A stretch of 64,000 bases of DNA from positions 44,287-108,286 of the forward strand of contig JAHDCR010000002.1 in assembly GCA_020629795.1 (NCBI GenBank), in the 5' to 3' direction. Each line of letters starts with the position of its first letter. The first letter of the stretch is position 1. The notes under the pieces were generated by a model that saw only the letters and a program-made list of their open reading frames with translations, made no database searches and had not been told where the DNA came from. Of the stretch, positions 23,592 to 34,015 are shown piece after piece. A program made the translations under genes and the position numbers. This stretch comes from Candidatus Altimarinota bacterium. GTDB taxonomy: Bacteria; Patescibacteriota; Gracilibacteria; BD1-5; UBA6164.

Positions 23592-24290
23592 ATGATGGAT
23601 ATACTATATTGAGAGTGATTTAAGGAAAAAAATTCTAAAGGTCCGTGAACTAAGTTAGAGCTAGCTTGCAGGGAAACTTGAAGAAATTTTTCAAGGTTAC
23701 TATTACCTGGGTCTCCAAAATATGATTGAACAGAGAAATATTCTATGACATCATCTAAAGATATGTTTTTTGATGCTTTTCAAGATATTAGAAATGAAAC
23801 CTCTATTGCTGTTTATTCTCTTTCGTGCTGGCCAGCTATTATAGCACTAGCTGAAGCACTAAAAGAAAACCTAGAACTATCAGAATTAATAAAATCAGTT
23901 CTATTAATTCACCCTGCTAAGGATCCACTTCATGCCGTGAGAATTATGGATTGGATTATGAGATTATGAAAATGAAATATTAATAGCAGGGACTATTTTT
24001 TAGTTAATGATCCAGAATTGTCTTGTAGAACTCTTATTGACTGATGGGAGTGAAATTGATTACAATTTCAAATGGACTTAAATATAGGGAGAAATGGGGA
24101 ACAATTTGATTGATTAGTTCAAAAACTAGAAACAAACTTTAATACGAAAATCACTCAATTAATTAGTCCAGATGACTATGTAACAAATTGAAAAATCCCA
24201 GAGGTATCATGATGAAAATGAGCTCTACAAACAATGTCACTTCATATACCAAAACAATCATGAAATGAGTTACTTAAGCTTTGTAGCTAG
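23592..24290 (+). CDS. unrecognised protein, possibly alpha/beta-hydrolase-like
   Basis: A 232-residue protein with 22 or so glycines, mostly UGA. An N-terminal YGEGFKEKN and ETGRNFSRLLLPGSPKYD are followed by TSIAVYSLSCWPAIIALAEAL. That last stretch has the strand-turn-helix look of an alpha/beta-hydrolase nucleophile elbow, but with S-L-S-C-W in place of GxSxG. SVLLIHPAKDPLHAV would then be a following strand with Asp. I could not identify a complete catalytic set. Its stop shares CTAG with the stop of tilS on the other strand. Confidence 0.6.
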
Positions 24291-25219
24291 AACATAATTT
24301 TATCTCAGTCTTTAAAGAGCTTCATATTTTGAATCTCTTTTTTTGTTTTATTATTTTTTCAGTTAATAAATTTGATAGTCTCAGCTATATTTCACTCTGA
24401 TAATCAGATAGTAGATTTAAAATTTGTGCGGTAAAATACTTCACGAATCACTTCCTTTTGCATAAGTGAGGACAGAAGTATAAATTTTGAAACTGAGAAA
24501 TATTTCTCTTCTAACAAAAATTTATTTACTTCAGTATCTAAATGTTCTTTTATCTCTTCAAAATAAGAGAGCAAGTTAGAAATATTGCGTTTATGCTCTG
24601 GATGTACTCGATCAAAACTTGGTAAAACTTCGTTTCTAAGATAGTTTCTCGTATAGGTGTTTTCCGAGTTAGATTCATCCTCAAAATAAGTCAGATTGTT
24701 TTCCTGTAAATATTGATATATATCTTTTTTTTCTAAATCCAATAATGGTCTCAAGATACCACCAGATGACTCAGTCATATTTATAAGTCCAGTGAGCTTA
24801 GTGCCTCTGAGCATGTTAAATATGTATGTCTCAATTTTATCATCTAGATGATGAGCTAAAATAACTTTATTTGTATTGTAGATGTTACATACAGCATCAA
24901 AAAATTGATATCTTTTCTCTCTTGCAAGCTCTTCAAATGATTTACTTGGATAGAGTTTTTGAATTTTTGTAAAATTACAATCAGCAATTTCAACCTTAAA
25001 TCATCTTTCATTTCATAGCTTTTCTAAAAATCTTTCCTCTTGCTTACACTGTTCTCGTGTATTGTGATTGAGGTAGCAAGCTACTAGGTTATTTTTGTAG
25101 GGTGTTTCTAATATGTGGTATAGCAAAAACATACTATCAGCTCACGTAGAACACGCAATAACTATAGTATCATCTTTTCAATAATGCTTTTCAAGAAATG
25201 GGAGAATATCGAATCTCAT
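24287..25219 (-). CDS. tilS: tRNA(Ile)-lysidine synthase
   Basis: Converts cytidine 34 of tRNA-Ile (CAU anticodon) to lysidine with ATP and lysine, which changes both its codon and amino-acid identity. It has 310 residues. The PP-loop is STGADS at 24-29 (SGGxDS in most members). LNHNTREQ and ILAHHLDDKIETYIFNMLRGT are the characteristic N-type ATPase motifs. RPLLDLEKKDI and DESNSENTYTRNYLRNEVLP follow. The C-terminal substrate domain is short. The gene is monocistronic. Confidence 0.93.
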
Positions 25220-25292
25220 AGAGTAGTAATAAATATTTGAGAAATAGTATAAAGTATAGTAGTATTTAGGCAAGTACTAATTAATACAAACT

Positions 25293-25772
25293 ATGTCGAA
25301 AGAAAAGGACTTTTTTAGAGAACTCATGAGACTTTTTGTCTCAGGATCGATTTACATACTCATGTTTATAGTGGCTGCTTATATATTTTATATGACACTA
25401 TTTTTATGTTATAAGGTAGTATTTGCAATAATAGTACATGTTTCACATTTAGGTGACATGACAGCAAAGTGAATAGCTGAGGCTTGAGATATGTGAATAA
25501 AACTTACAGAAGAAATACTGTCAGTAGTCACCATAATACTTGTACTTGTTAAATCATTTAAAATCCTCGTTGAATATTCAAAACATCACCATATACAAAT
25601 TAAAGACCTTGTAGAAATTGCAATCATTGCCCTTCTCATGGAAGTTGTATTTAACTTTAGTATACACTCGATGGCTATTAACTGGCTCTTTGCAGTATTT
25701 GGGGCTACTCTCTTGGTGATATATGCTATGTTTCCATATTTTAGAAGAGAAAAACTTCACAAGACAAAATAA
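25293..25772 (+). CDS. PsiE-like phosphate-starvation membrane protein
   Basis: A 159-residue protein with four predicted helices (about 16-48, 73-95, 110-128 and 132-150). TEEILSVVTIILVLVKSF and IQIKDLVEIAIIALLMEVV resemble the PsiE family, whose function is unknown and whose E. coli member is phosphate-starvation induced. The identification rests on helix order and these two segments only. Next to it is an iron/manganese transporter-like gene, so a link to ion homeostasis is conceivable. Confidence 0.65.
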
Positions 25773-25846
25773 TATTCTATATGGCTAACTGTTGTATAAT
25801 CCTCTAAAAAGATATATTTAATTATGTATCTTTTTTTTATTTCACC

Positions 25847-26350
25847 ATGAAATCACAAGCTAAAAAATATCTTTGAGAATTTGTATATTGAGGTATCGAC
25901 TGAGCAATTACTACATTTGCCGTAGTAGCTGGTAGTGTATGAGCCTGATTAGATGCTACTATTATACTCATACTTTGATTTGCAAATCTATTAGCAGATT
26001 GATTTTCTATGTCAATTTGAGCTTACCTCTCATCTGATGCTCGTGAGGACTCACTAAATAAAAAAGAAAGACTCTATACAGCTCTTGTAACTTATGTCTC
26101 ATTTATTGTACTTTGATTTATACCACTACTTATATATGTACTTCAGTATGTATGAGTATATTTCTCAAATGCTTTTTTATATGCCTCAATACTTACAATG
26201 CTCAGTTTTACATTTATATGATATATCAAGTCATTTATTTCAAACTCCCCAATGATTAAAAGTATTTTAGAAACTTTATTCCTCTGAGCAGCTGCTGCTT
26301 GAGTTGCATACTATGTTTGAGATTTCTTGGAGAAATTAATTACTTGATAA
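25847..26350 (+). CDS. VIT1/CCC1-family metal transporter
   Basis: A 167-residue membrane protein. GGIDGAITTFAVVAGSVGAGL and LGFANLLADGFSMSIGAYLSSDA are the defining first-helix and second-helix motifs of vacuolar iron transporter-like proteins, with the metal-binding Asp and Met in place. Three further helices follow. It is shorter than most members (about 230) because the cytoplasmic metal-binding loop between helices 2 and 3 is reduced to about 15 residues. Iron or manganese export is expected. Confidence 0.88.
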
Positions 26351-26400
26351 AGTATTAAATATGGTTATAAAATATTTATATAGTATTGTTATATAACCCT

Positions 26401-27081
26401 ATGCTTTCACCTTTCTCACATTCACCTTGAGTTACTGTATCACCAGATTGAGAGATACTCAGTTCAATTAATGTAGATGCATGAACTCCTCTAAACTGAA
26501 ATTCAAGTAATAATCCCTCGAGATACTCAGCGCAAGTTAAAAATATTGTCATGTCAGTAATACCTCAATTATGAGAAGATATAGTTGCTAAGTATCTTTG
26601 ATGAAAATTATTTAAGTGAAAATCACATGATGTGGAAACCAGTTCTTGAAAAAAAGTAGAAGTGAAAACTTGAAGAGTATGAAGTAGTGTTTCTATAAGA
26701 CAAAAACAACTAGAATCTTTATGAGAATGAGATATATATGCTCTACTATATTATGAAATGAGTAACAACTATTATCCTCCGTCTCATTATGTTAATCGTG
26801 CAATAAATGAGGATTACCCTATTTGACCTGAAAAATGGCTGGTAAAGAATATAAGATGGAGAACACTATTCTTAATTCAAAGGCCTAGTATAGTAAATTT
26901 CTTTAATACTAGTAATCTAAGGTTATTTAGAAACTCATGATGACAACCATATAAATCGCTAAGTAGAAGATCTGCTTATAAACTATTTGAGGAAAATCCT
27001 GATTGATTAATAAAAAAGAAACAAAAACATAGATATTGAAATCACAATTTAGAAGTTTATAAACTTTGAAGAGGCTTATAA
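26401..27081 (+). CDS. orphan PD-(D/E)XK nuclease-like protein
   Basis: A 226-residue soluble, basic protein. The core GGKLFKGKSHDVETSSGKKV followed by EVKTGR gives D77 and E87-x-K89 across a beta hairpin, with E59 or D60 on the preceding helix: the pattern of a restriction-endonuclease-fold active site. The C-terminal half is Trp/Arg/Lys-rich and could bind DNA. There is no methyltransferase or second restriction subunit nearby. It could be a solo restriction-like enzyme or a repair nuclease. Its stop codon shares a TTATAA palindrome with the RNHCP gene on the other strand. Confidence 0.6.
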
Positions 27082-27372
27082 CCTCCCAAACACATCAACA
27101 CTATCATCCTCAGAAAGTTTGTTGGGGATTTTCTTTCAGCACTTTATACATTCATGCACAACCATCCAGCCTTTATTTTTATGATAATCCTTTCAAACTG
27201 GCTTCATTATTGCCTTACACTCACTCGCTCTATCACCTGGAAAATCTTTGTCTAGATGCTTTGAAAATAGGCAAAATGGACAATGATTTCGAGCACTACC
27301 TGTAGGATGTTTTGTTATTTCCTTTCCACAGTTATCACAGTGAAAAGATTCATTTTTCATTATAAATGCCAT
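27076..27372 (-). CDS. RNHCP domain protein
   Basis: A 98-residue zinc-binding protein. It carries FHCDNCGKEI, then SARNHCPFCLFSKHLD, the RNHCP signature that names the family, then CKAI and VHECIKCGKK. Together these form two CxxC-type zinc knuckles. The function of the family is unknown; nucleic-acid binding is suspected. It is the last gene of a mraY, pterin dehydratase, RNHCP run with gaps of 1-5 bases. Confidence 0.9.
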
Positions 27373-27373
27373 A

Positions 27374-27619
27374 TTATCCTTTGTAACTTGCTTCTATAAG
27401 TTTTGCTATTGCCTCATCTTTTGAAGTAACTATATCTCAAGCATCGTGAGTTGTGGAACATACAGATACAAATTTATAGTCATGAATATATATATCTGGA
27501 TGGTGATTTGATATTTCAGCTATATTTCAGACTATATTTACAAATTCTAAAGCTTTTGAAAAACTTTTAAACTCAAAAGTTGCTTGCAGCATATTTTCTT
27601 CGTGCACAAAATATTTCAT
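27374..27619 (-). CDS. pterin-4a-carbinolamine dehydratase-like protein
   Basis: An 81-residue protein of the PhhB/DCoH family. In characterised members it dehydrates 4a-hydroxytetrahydropterin. FKSFSKALEFVNIVGNIAE, then the catalytic SNHHPD and a TTHDAGDIVTSKDEAIAKLI tail match the fold. Because no aromatic amino acid hydroxylase or pterin pathway is visible here, it may serve another role such as molybdopterin or a moonlighting function. It shares a transcript with mraY. Confidence 0.88.
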
Positions 27620-27624
27620 ATATA

Positions 27625-28665
27625 TTATTTAGTTATCATATAAAATATTACTCATACAACTGAAAGAATCAATCCAACTAGCCAGAGCCTAAATACAACT
27701 GTTTCTTCTGACCAACCACATGCTTCTAAGTGATGGTGAAATGGTGCTATTTTAAATACTTTTTTTCCGTTTCTTAGTTTTTTACTTGTAAGCTGTATGA
27801 TTACAGACATTGTTTCAAGTATGAATATAAATCAAACTATTATGAGAATAAATACAGTATTTGTTAAAAGAGCCATAAGTCATAAATTTGCTCCAAGTGC
27901 TAGTGATCCAACATCTCACATAAAAAACTTAGCTGGTTTGATATTAAACCAGAGAAAAGCTACTAAAGCACCACATATAGAGACACATAGTGTTGAGAGA
28001 AGAAATAATCACTGATCGTATGTAATGAATCAATATACTCCATATGTAAATAACAATAATCACCCAGCAAGTCCATCTAGGCCATCAGTAAAGTTTACAC
28101 TATTTGCAGCAGCAATTATTATAAACATAAACAGTGGTATAAAGAGAAGTCAGAGTTCTATGCCAGGTAACATTGGAAGTGACAATAGTATCTCTGACCA
28201 ACCAAGCTTGTCATAAAACCACCATGCTCATAAACCTGAAAACAAAATAAGCCATATCATTTTAAAACGTGCTGATATTCATTTTGTTTTTCAGATTCAT
28301 CGAATATTCATCCAATCATCCACTCAACCTAAAAGTCCTACGGTAAAGAGTGTAAAGAGACTGAGATAAGTCTCTTTTTGATTTAACAGTGAGTTGTTAG
28401 TAAAACCCAGTTTTTGGAGAGAAATACTGACCAAGACCATAAAAAACACGGATCATAGTATCACAGCTCATCACATAGTAGGAGTTCCGGCTTTTGCGCT
28501 ATGAAGTTTAAAAAACTCAAATGCTTTTCAAATAGTAGCGTTCTCACGTATTTGTTTTCCCATCTTAGCATATTGAAGCAGAGAAATATAGTAAGGTGTA
28601 ATCAAAAAGCCAACTAAAAATGTAGCAAGTGAAAAACCAAATATTTGTATAAGATTAGAGTCCAT
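27625..28665 (-). CDS. mraY: phospho-N-acetylmuramoyl-pentapeptide transferase
   Basis: Transfers phospho-MurNAc-pentapeptide from UDP to undecaprenyl phosphate at the inner membrane face, the first membrane step of peptidoglycan synthesis. It has 346 residues and ten helices. HSAKAGTPTMGGAVI, GWVDDWMNIRG, VNFTDGLDGLAGG, FMGDVGSLALG and the metal-region APFHHHLEACG are the family signatures. Several of the motif glycines are UGA. It uses the lipid that uppS supplies. Confidence 0.97.
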
Positions 28666-28794
28666 AAGAGTTTATTGATGTATCAAATTATGCGCGCAAG
28701 TCTACAAAAAATATGCAAAAAGTAAATATTTTCCTTTACTTCTCTTTTAGGGCAATATAATCTCAAAGATTATAAACTTTACAATACATATAGT

Positions 28795-29490
28795 ATGGAA
28801 AATATTATTACGAAATGAATTATTACAGCCCTACAGATGGAGGCAGACTTAATAATAGAAAGATTTTCTCTCAAACTCAAAAAAGAACTGTGAACTATGA
28901 AAATATTTGAGTGAGAAAGAGTTTTAGAAGATGATGAAAAAGAAAATATTGTTTTACTTGTATGTTGAGAAGGGAAGACTCAATCAGCTTTTGCTACAAC
29001 CAATCTATGCGAAAATTACATATTAGAAAAAATAGTTAATATTTGAATAGTATGAAATCTCAACCATGAAACGCTCAGTATTTGAGACGTTATTATGCCA
29101 AATACATTTGTAATGCATGATTTTTATATGCCTGAAGCAATCGATTTTCATAAACATCAAAGAGCCCCTATATTTTTAGAATACGCAGTAGGAGAAGAAT
29201 ATGATTTAGAAAAATTTAAACTTCACCTGAGTGGAATCTGCGCTAGCTGAGATCAATTTATAGATAACAAAGATTTACAATCAGAAATAGTGGATAAATT
29301 TTGAGCAGATATAGTAGACATGGAAGCATATAGTATACTTTCTGTTATAAAAAACTATGAGATGCTTGATAAGACAGTGGTAATAAAATCAGTAAGTGAT
29401 TGAGCTGATGAGGATGCCAAGTCTAGCAGTATGGATAATCTCAAACTAGCAATGGAAAATGCTGTAAATATATTAGAGTTTACACTTTAG
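28795..29490 (+). CDS. nucleoside phosphorylase/MTA-SAH nucleosidase-family protein
   Basis: A 231-residue PNP_UDP-type protein. It begins IITALQMEADLI, has VGNLNHETLSIGDVIMPNTFVMHDF, then the ribose-binding VDMEAYSIL and the catalytic SVSDGADEDAKSSS. This matches the 5'-methylthioadenosine/S-adenosylhomocysteine nucleosidase branch most closely, which would recycle the by-product of SAM made by MetK. The first strand has Ala-Leu-Gln in place of the usual Ala-Met-Glu-Glu, so the exact substrate is uncertain. Confidence 0.82.
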
Positions 29491-29496
29491 AAAACA

Positions 29497-29527
29497 AAAA
29501 AGCACTTAATTACTAAGTGCTTTTTAT
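29497..29527. terminator. terminator, probably bidirectional
   Basis: Perfect 8-bp stem AGCACTTA/TAAGTGCT with loop ATTAC, T5 to the right and A5 to the left, between converging genes. Confidence 0.8.
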
Positions 29528-30220
29528 TTAACTATATTTTTCAAAGTAAATTCTATCATTGTCTACTCAGAGTTCTAAGAGCTTATTTTGGCATCATTCT
29601 ATCATTGCTGGAGCTCAACAAATATAATATTCAAAGTACTCAGAAACTACCTTTGATGACAAGAAGTCCGTCACATATCATTTCTTAATCATTCATTCTC
29701 ACTCACTCCGACTCACAACTAGATGATAATAAAATGTGTTTGGATACGCTTGCTTTAATTCTTCAAACTGCTCTAAATAAAACATATCAGACATATTGCG
29801 AACTCAGAATACTAGTTGATATTTTTCTCAGGTATTTTTCGCAAGTCATTCTAATATCATATTATACAGTGGGACTAAACCTGTACCAGTTCATAGAAAC
29901 AACTTATTTTGATTGTTTTCTTGTAATACAAAGTGACCAGCCGGTCCTACTAGTTTAAACTCATCACCTATTTCAGCATCACATAGAGCTACACTTCATC
30001 ATCTTCCTCCATCTGACACTTCCCATCTTTTGATTATTAAAATAAGAATATCATCTCTAATTTCCAGAGCTGAATAAGCTCTTCATCAAATTCCAGGAAG
30101 TATAAATGTAAAAAATTGTCATGGTTTCATTTCAACTCTTTTTGGGAGCCTATAGTGGAGCTCAAATACATCATTTGTAAGTGAAATTTTCTTTTTTAGT
30201 GTTACGGACATCATTCCCAT
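29528..30220 (-). CDS. ferredoxin/flavodoxin reductase-like flavoprotein
   Basis: A 230-residue FNR-type oxidoreductase. The FAD domain holds MKPGQFFTFILPG and RAYSALE (usual RxYS), with a Gly-rich RGGSVALCDAEIGDEF. The NAD(P) domain starts LFLGTGTGLVPLYNMI, and ends ICGAPAMIEGCQNKLLELGV and IYFEKYS, all typical. No iron-sulfur cysteines are present. It would pass electrons from NAD(P)H to a small carrier; the partner is not in this window. Confidence 0.9.
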
Positions 30221-30338
30221 AGTATATCTTTTAGGTAATTATTTTAGTGATTTTACACATAGGATAGAAATATCAATATTTTTTCGACAAGCTTCTTTAT
30301 TTCCTTAGTATGTAAGCATATATTTTCAATAAATGATT

Positions 30339-31286
30339 ATGAAACAAATATTAGTGAGTGGTTCGAGTGCTTATGATAATATACATCATTTCGATGGCTT
30401 ATTTTCAGATATGGATATATCAGAGTTATCAAATATGTCTATTTTGAGTTCTAAATATACAAAAAATCATTGAGGAACTTGAGCAAATATCGCATATAAC
30501 TTAGCCTTACTATGAGAAAATGCTATTTTATTAACTACTCTGTGAGATGATTATAACTTTTCTGATGTTATAAAAGAAAAAATAAACTTAAACTATGTAC
30601 ATATTCAGGAAATGAGCCACAGTGCACACTGAGTAATTATATCTGACAATGATGATAATAGGATTACAATATTTCATCCATGAGCGATGGAGTTTGCCAG
30701 TTCTAGCAAAGTTGAACACGTTCAAGAGTCATGTAGCATCTGAATCGTTTCAGCAAACCATATTCCTACGATGTTAGAACACGCAGAAAAATTACAAGAA
30801 AATAAAGTGCCTTTTTTTGTAGATCCCTCGCAGCAAGTATCTCAAATGAGTCGTGAAGATATCATTGCACTTTTAAATTCGTGAACCTACCTAATTTCAA
30901 ATCATAATGAGTTTACTCAAATAATTGAAAAGACATTATTAAGTGAAAATGAAATTTTAGCCATGTTTGATATTGTTATTGTAACACATGGAAGTGAGTG
31001 ACTTCATTTATTTCAAAAATGAAAACTAAGTCATATTTGAGCTATTGATATAGAAGATTTTGAAGACACAACCGGAGCTTGAGACGCACTTCGTGCAGGT
31101 ATTCTTTACGGCCTTACTGAGTGACAAGATATAGAAACTGCCTGTAAACTTTGAACAATACTTGCTTCATATTGTATATTAAGTCCTGGATCTCAGCAGC
31201 ATCATTTTTCTATTTGAAATGTTATGGAAGACATGAAAACTCACTTTGATATTGAAATTGATTTATTTGTAAAAAGGAAATATTAA
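30339..31286 (+). CDS. PfkB-family carbohydrate/nucleoside kinase
   Basis: A 315-residue ribokinase-like enzyme (an ATG two codons earlier is also possible). The N-terminus MKQILVSGSSAYDNI, then GGTGANIAYNLALLGENA, and the C-terminal anion hole TTGAGDALRAG with catalytic D249 (the preceding Gly is a UGA codon) define the family. ISNHNEFTQI corresponds to the N.(N/D)E motif for magnesium. The lid resembles adenosine kinase-like members. The substrate is uncertain. Confidence 0.9.
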
Positions 31287-31292
31287 TAAAGC

Positions 31293-31318
31293 AAAAGCAG
31301 CGCTGAATAGCGCTGCTT
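31293..31318 (-). terminator. terminator of the UGA-ended unit
   Basis: Perfect 10-bp GC-containing stem AAGCAGCGCT/AGCGCTGCTT with loop GAAT. The T4 run lies on the minus strand, so it serves the minus-strand unit 31330-31686. On the plus strand no T run follows. Confidence 0.75.
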
Positions 31319-31329
31319 AAAATGATACT

Positions 31330-31569
31330 TCAACCAGTATATTGAGGAGACTGGCCGGCTTGAAACGCTGCAATTTCTCGTAAAGCTAATTCTCTTATGG
31401 CCTCATCGGAAATAGTTTGTTCCCAGTACTTGGGGGTATTTTTTTTGCTCAGATCCCCCTGTATACATTCAAAGCATTTTTCTATGAACTTGCGATCTGG
31501 TTCGATCGGCTCACCGATGATTGCTTTGATTTTCTTTCTAACTTTTGTTGTCGAAAGTGGTGCCTGCAT
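31330..31569 (-). CDS. small protein of foreign appearance, read with UGA as stop
   Basis: A 79-residue basic, helical protein that I do not recognise (begins MQAPLSTTKVRKKIKAII; four cysteine-poor helices; ends GQSPQYTG). Its base composition is about 42% GC by my count, against an AT-rich background. All four glycines are GGN, and it uses codons rare here (CCG, CGC, ATC, GCC, GGC). No UGA occurs inside. The frame meets UGA at 31330-31332, directly before a terminator. If read as Gly, it would extend 36 more codons through the hairpin to TAA at 31222-31224, giving 115 aa. A strong AGGGAG Shine-Dalgarno precedes the ATG, and a consensus promoter lies upstream. An in-frame ATG at 31620 is an alternative start without a ribosome binding site. 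Confidence 0.6.
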   Translation of the reverse strand: MQAPLSTTKVRKKIKAIIGEPIEPDRKFIEKCFECIQGDLSKKNTPKYWEQTISDEAIRELALREIAAFQAGQSPQYTG

Positions 31570-31659
31570 GTTTTTTTTCTCCCTATATGCTGCTATCAGA
31601 CTATCCGTTCATCTTTCCATAAGTTTTATTCTTCGAAAAGTTTGAGTGGATAACATTGG

Positions 31660-31686
31660 ATTATAATGTTTTTATAATAATGTCAA
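31660..31686 (-). promoter_or_regulatory. consensus promoter of the UGA-ended unit
   Basis: On the minus strand TTGACA (31686-31681), a 15-base spacer, TATAAT (31665-31660): both hexamers are exact sigma-70 consensus. It gives an 80-90 base leader before the ATG at 31569. Confidence 0.65.
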
Positions 31687-31756
31687 GAATCAAATAAGTA
31701 TTGCTCTTCATATGAAATAAAATATACTGAAATGAGTATTAGTATTGAAAATAAAT

Positions 31757-33061
31757 ATGTCTAAAAAAATATATCTCATAGATTGAAATTCATTTATATA
31801 TAGAATGTTTTTTGCGCTGCCAGAATTTAGTACAAAGGAGGGGAGAGTGGTAAACGCTACTTTCTGAATGGCAAAGTTTTTTGTTGGTCAAATGGTGAAA
31901 GAAAAACCTGATTATGTAGTATTTATCAAAGATGCAAAGTGAAATAATTTCAGACACGAATTATATAGCGAATATAAAGCCACGAGAGAACGAATGCCTG
32001 ATAATCTCAGAAGCCAAATTTCTGATATAGAAAATATGATTAAGGCTATGAATATAGATATAATAGAAATACCAGGTTTTGAAGCTGATGATGTTATTGG
32101 CACTCTTGCTTGCAGACTATGACAAGAATCTCAAAACGAAATATATATACTCTCATGAGATAAAGACCTCTATGCATTGGTAAACGAGCAGGTAAAAGTC
32201 TACGATACACAGCGAAAAAAAATATCAGGTCCAGATGAAACATTTGAAAAGTTTTGAGTTCCAGCTAGCTGCGTAAGAGACTATCTCGCAATTTGCTGAG
32301 ATAGTAGTGATAATATCCCAGGAATATCAGGTATTTGACCTAAAAAAGCTCAACTATTATTGAATGAGTTTCAAACTCTTGAAAAAATCTATGAAACTAT
32401 AGATGACTTAGAAAATACATACTCAACGCTCTCTCCACAAGCACAGAAAATACTAAAGTGAAAAACACTAGAGAAATTTGTAGATGGAAAAGAATTAGCA
32501 TTCCTTTCACAAAAACTAGCTACCCTTGATTGTGACATGGAATTAGATGGATTTGATTTACATGATCATGAATTTATTCCCAAAAATCTATTTACCCTAG
32601 AGCTGACAGAGTTTTTTAGAGAGCTCGAATTCTTTTCTCTTATTAAACAAGAGGATATAAAAAAAGATAATTGGGAGTCTACTTGAAAAAAAGTAAAAAT
32701 TATTTGAGATGAGCAGTGACTGATTGAACTCGAAAATAGTATTTTTGATAATTACTCAGAAATTGTTATAGATACAGAAACTACTAGTTTAGATGTGAGA
32801 CAAGCAAAACTTGTGTGAATAAGCATCCTCTTAGATGAGGATAACATTTTTTATATTAACCTCATGCATAGAGGTCCACAAGTAGAACCTGAAGCTTGAA
32901 AGAGTTTTGTATCTAAGCTTCTAAACTCTAATATTACACTTATAGCCCACAACTTTAAGTATGATTTACAGATATTAGAAAACTATCTAGTAAGTGATAA
33001 TTTTAAAAAATCCACACAATCTTCGCGGTGAGAGCTTTGACAAATGAGTATGTGACTATAG
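31757..33061 (+). CDS. polA: DNA polymerase I fragment: 5'-nuclease plus partial 3'-5' exonuclease, no polymerase domain
   Basis: A 434-residue protein that matches the first half of PolA. Residues 1-290 are the 5'-3' flap/exonuclease: IDGNSFIYRMFFAL, PGFEADDVIG, LSGDKDLYALV and GDSSDNIPGISGIGPKKA carry the metal-binding Asp and Glu residues and the helix-hairpin-helix. Residues 330-420 begin the proofreading domain, with Exo I VIDTETTSLD (D339, E341) and Exo II IAHNFKYDLQ near 397. The frame then drifts into unrelated residues (KSTQSSRGELGQMSMGL) and ends at TAG before Exo III. No polymerase sequence follows in any frame up to htpX. It may work as a stand-alone 5' nuclease, or be a decayed gene. 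Confidence 0.85.
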
Positions 33062-33096
33062 AATAACTAAGCTTTAAAACTAACTAAAACATAAAT

Positions 33097-34011
33097 ATGT
33101 GAATTTTTAAAAGAATCTGATTATTTCTGCTTACAAATATCGCAGTAATTTTTCTCTTTTCAATTATTCTCTTTGCTATAGAGATGATTTTTGGAATCAA
33201 CATTTCTCAACTCTCATGACAAAGCTATACGTGATTACTCATTTATGCTGGATTATTTTGATTTATAGGAGCATTCTTTTCTCTTTCTATATCGAGATGG
33301 ACTGCAAAAAGAGCTTATGGTATTGTTCCATTTACACCAGATCAAGCAGCAATGCTTACTTGAAAAGAAAAATTAGTATATGAAACAGTGAGAAACATTT
33401 CTGAAAAGCATAACATAAGAATTCCTGAAGTTTGAATATACAACGCACAGGATCCTAATGCGTTTGCAACTGGTCCAAGTAAAAATAAGTCTCTTGTTGC
33501 AGTGTCTACTGGTTTACTTCAATATATGAATGAACAAGAAATAGAATGAGTTGTAGCTCATGAAATGGCACATGTACTCAATGGAGATATGGTAACTATG
33601 ACTCTAGTACAATGAGTAATGAATACCTTTGTTATATTTTTTGCTAGAATTATTGCAGAGATAGTAAATAGTAGAACTGATGGTAAACTTGGTCAATGGT
33701 GATATATGGGCACTTATATCGCACTTCAATTAGTGTTATGAATACTTGCATCAATTGTCGTTATGAAATTTAGTAGATGGAGAGAATTTCATGCTGATGC
33801 TGGAAGTGCTCGCTATGTATGAAAAGAAAAAATGATTGCTTCACTCGAGGCTTTAAAGAAAATGAAAGAACTCGCTCCAAAAAATAACACTAAAATGGCA
33901 ACTATGCAGATTAGTACTCAAACAAGTTCAGGTTTTAAAAAACTCTTTATGTCTCATCCTCCACTACAAGAAAGAATAGATGCTCTTCATAATTTACAAA
34001 TAAATATATAA
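33097..34011 (+). CDS. htpX: membrane zinc metalloprotease HtpX
   Basis: M48 family protease that degrades damaged membrane proteins. It has 304 residues. Two N-terminal helices are followed by the zinc site HEMAH with GVVA before it, and the third ligand Glu in the [14 protein letters not shown] segment. Two more helices lie between. The C-terminal [14 protein letters not shown] is the HtpX signature. Active site faces the cytoplasm. Confidence 0.96.
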
Positions 34012-34015
34012 AAAT

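Noticed and set aside
30360..30375. GGTTCGAGTGC, a T-loop-like sequence suggesting a tRNA
   Set aside because: It is inside the PfkB coding frame (SGSSAYDN) and no matching acceptor or anticodon arms exist nearby. No tRNA could be found in the window.
31397..31653. Two overlapping plus-strand ORFs of about 80 codons opposite the UGA-ended unit
   Set aside because: They lie antisense to a frame with promoter, ribosome site and terminator, are Phe/Leu/Cys-rich without any domain, and have no ribosome site of their own.
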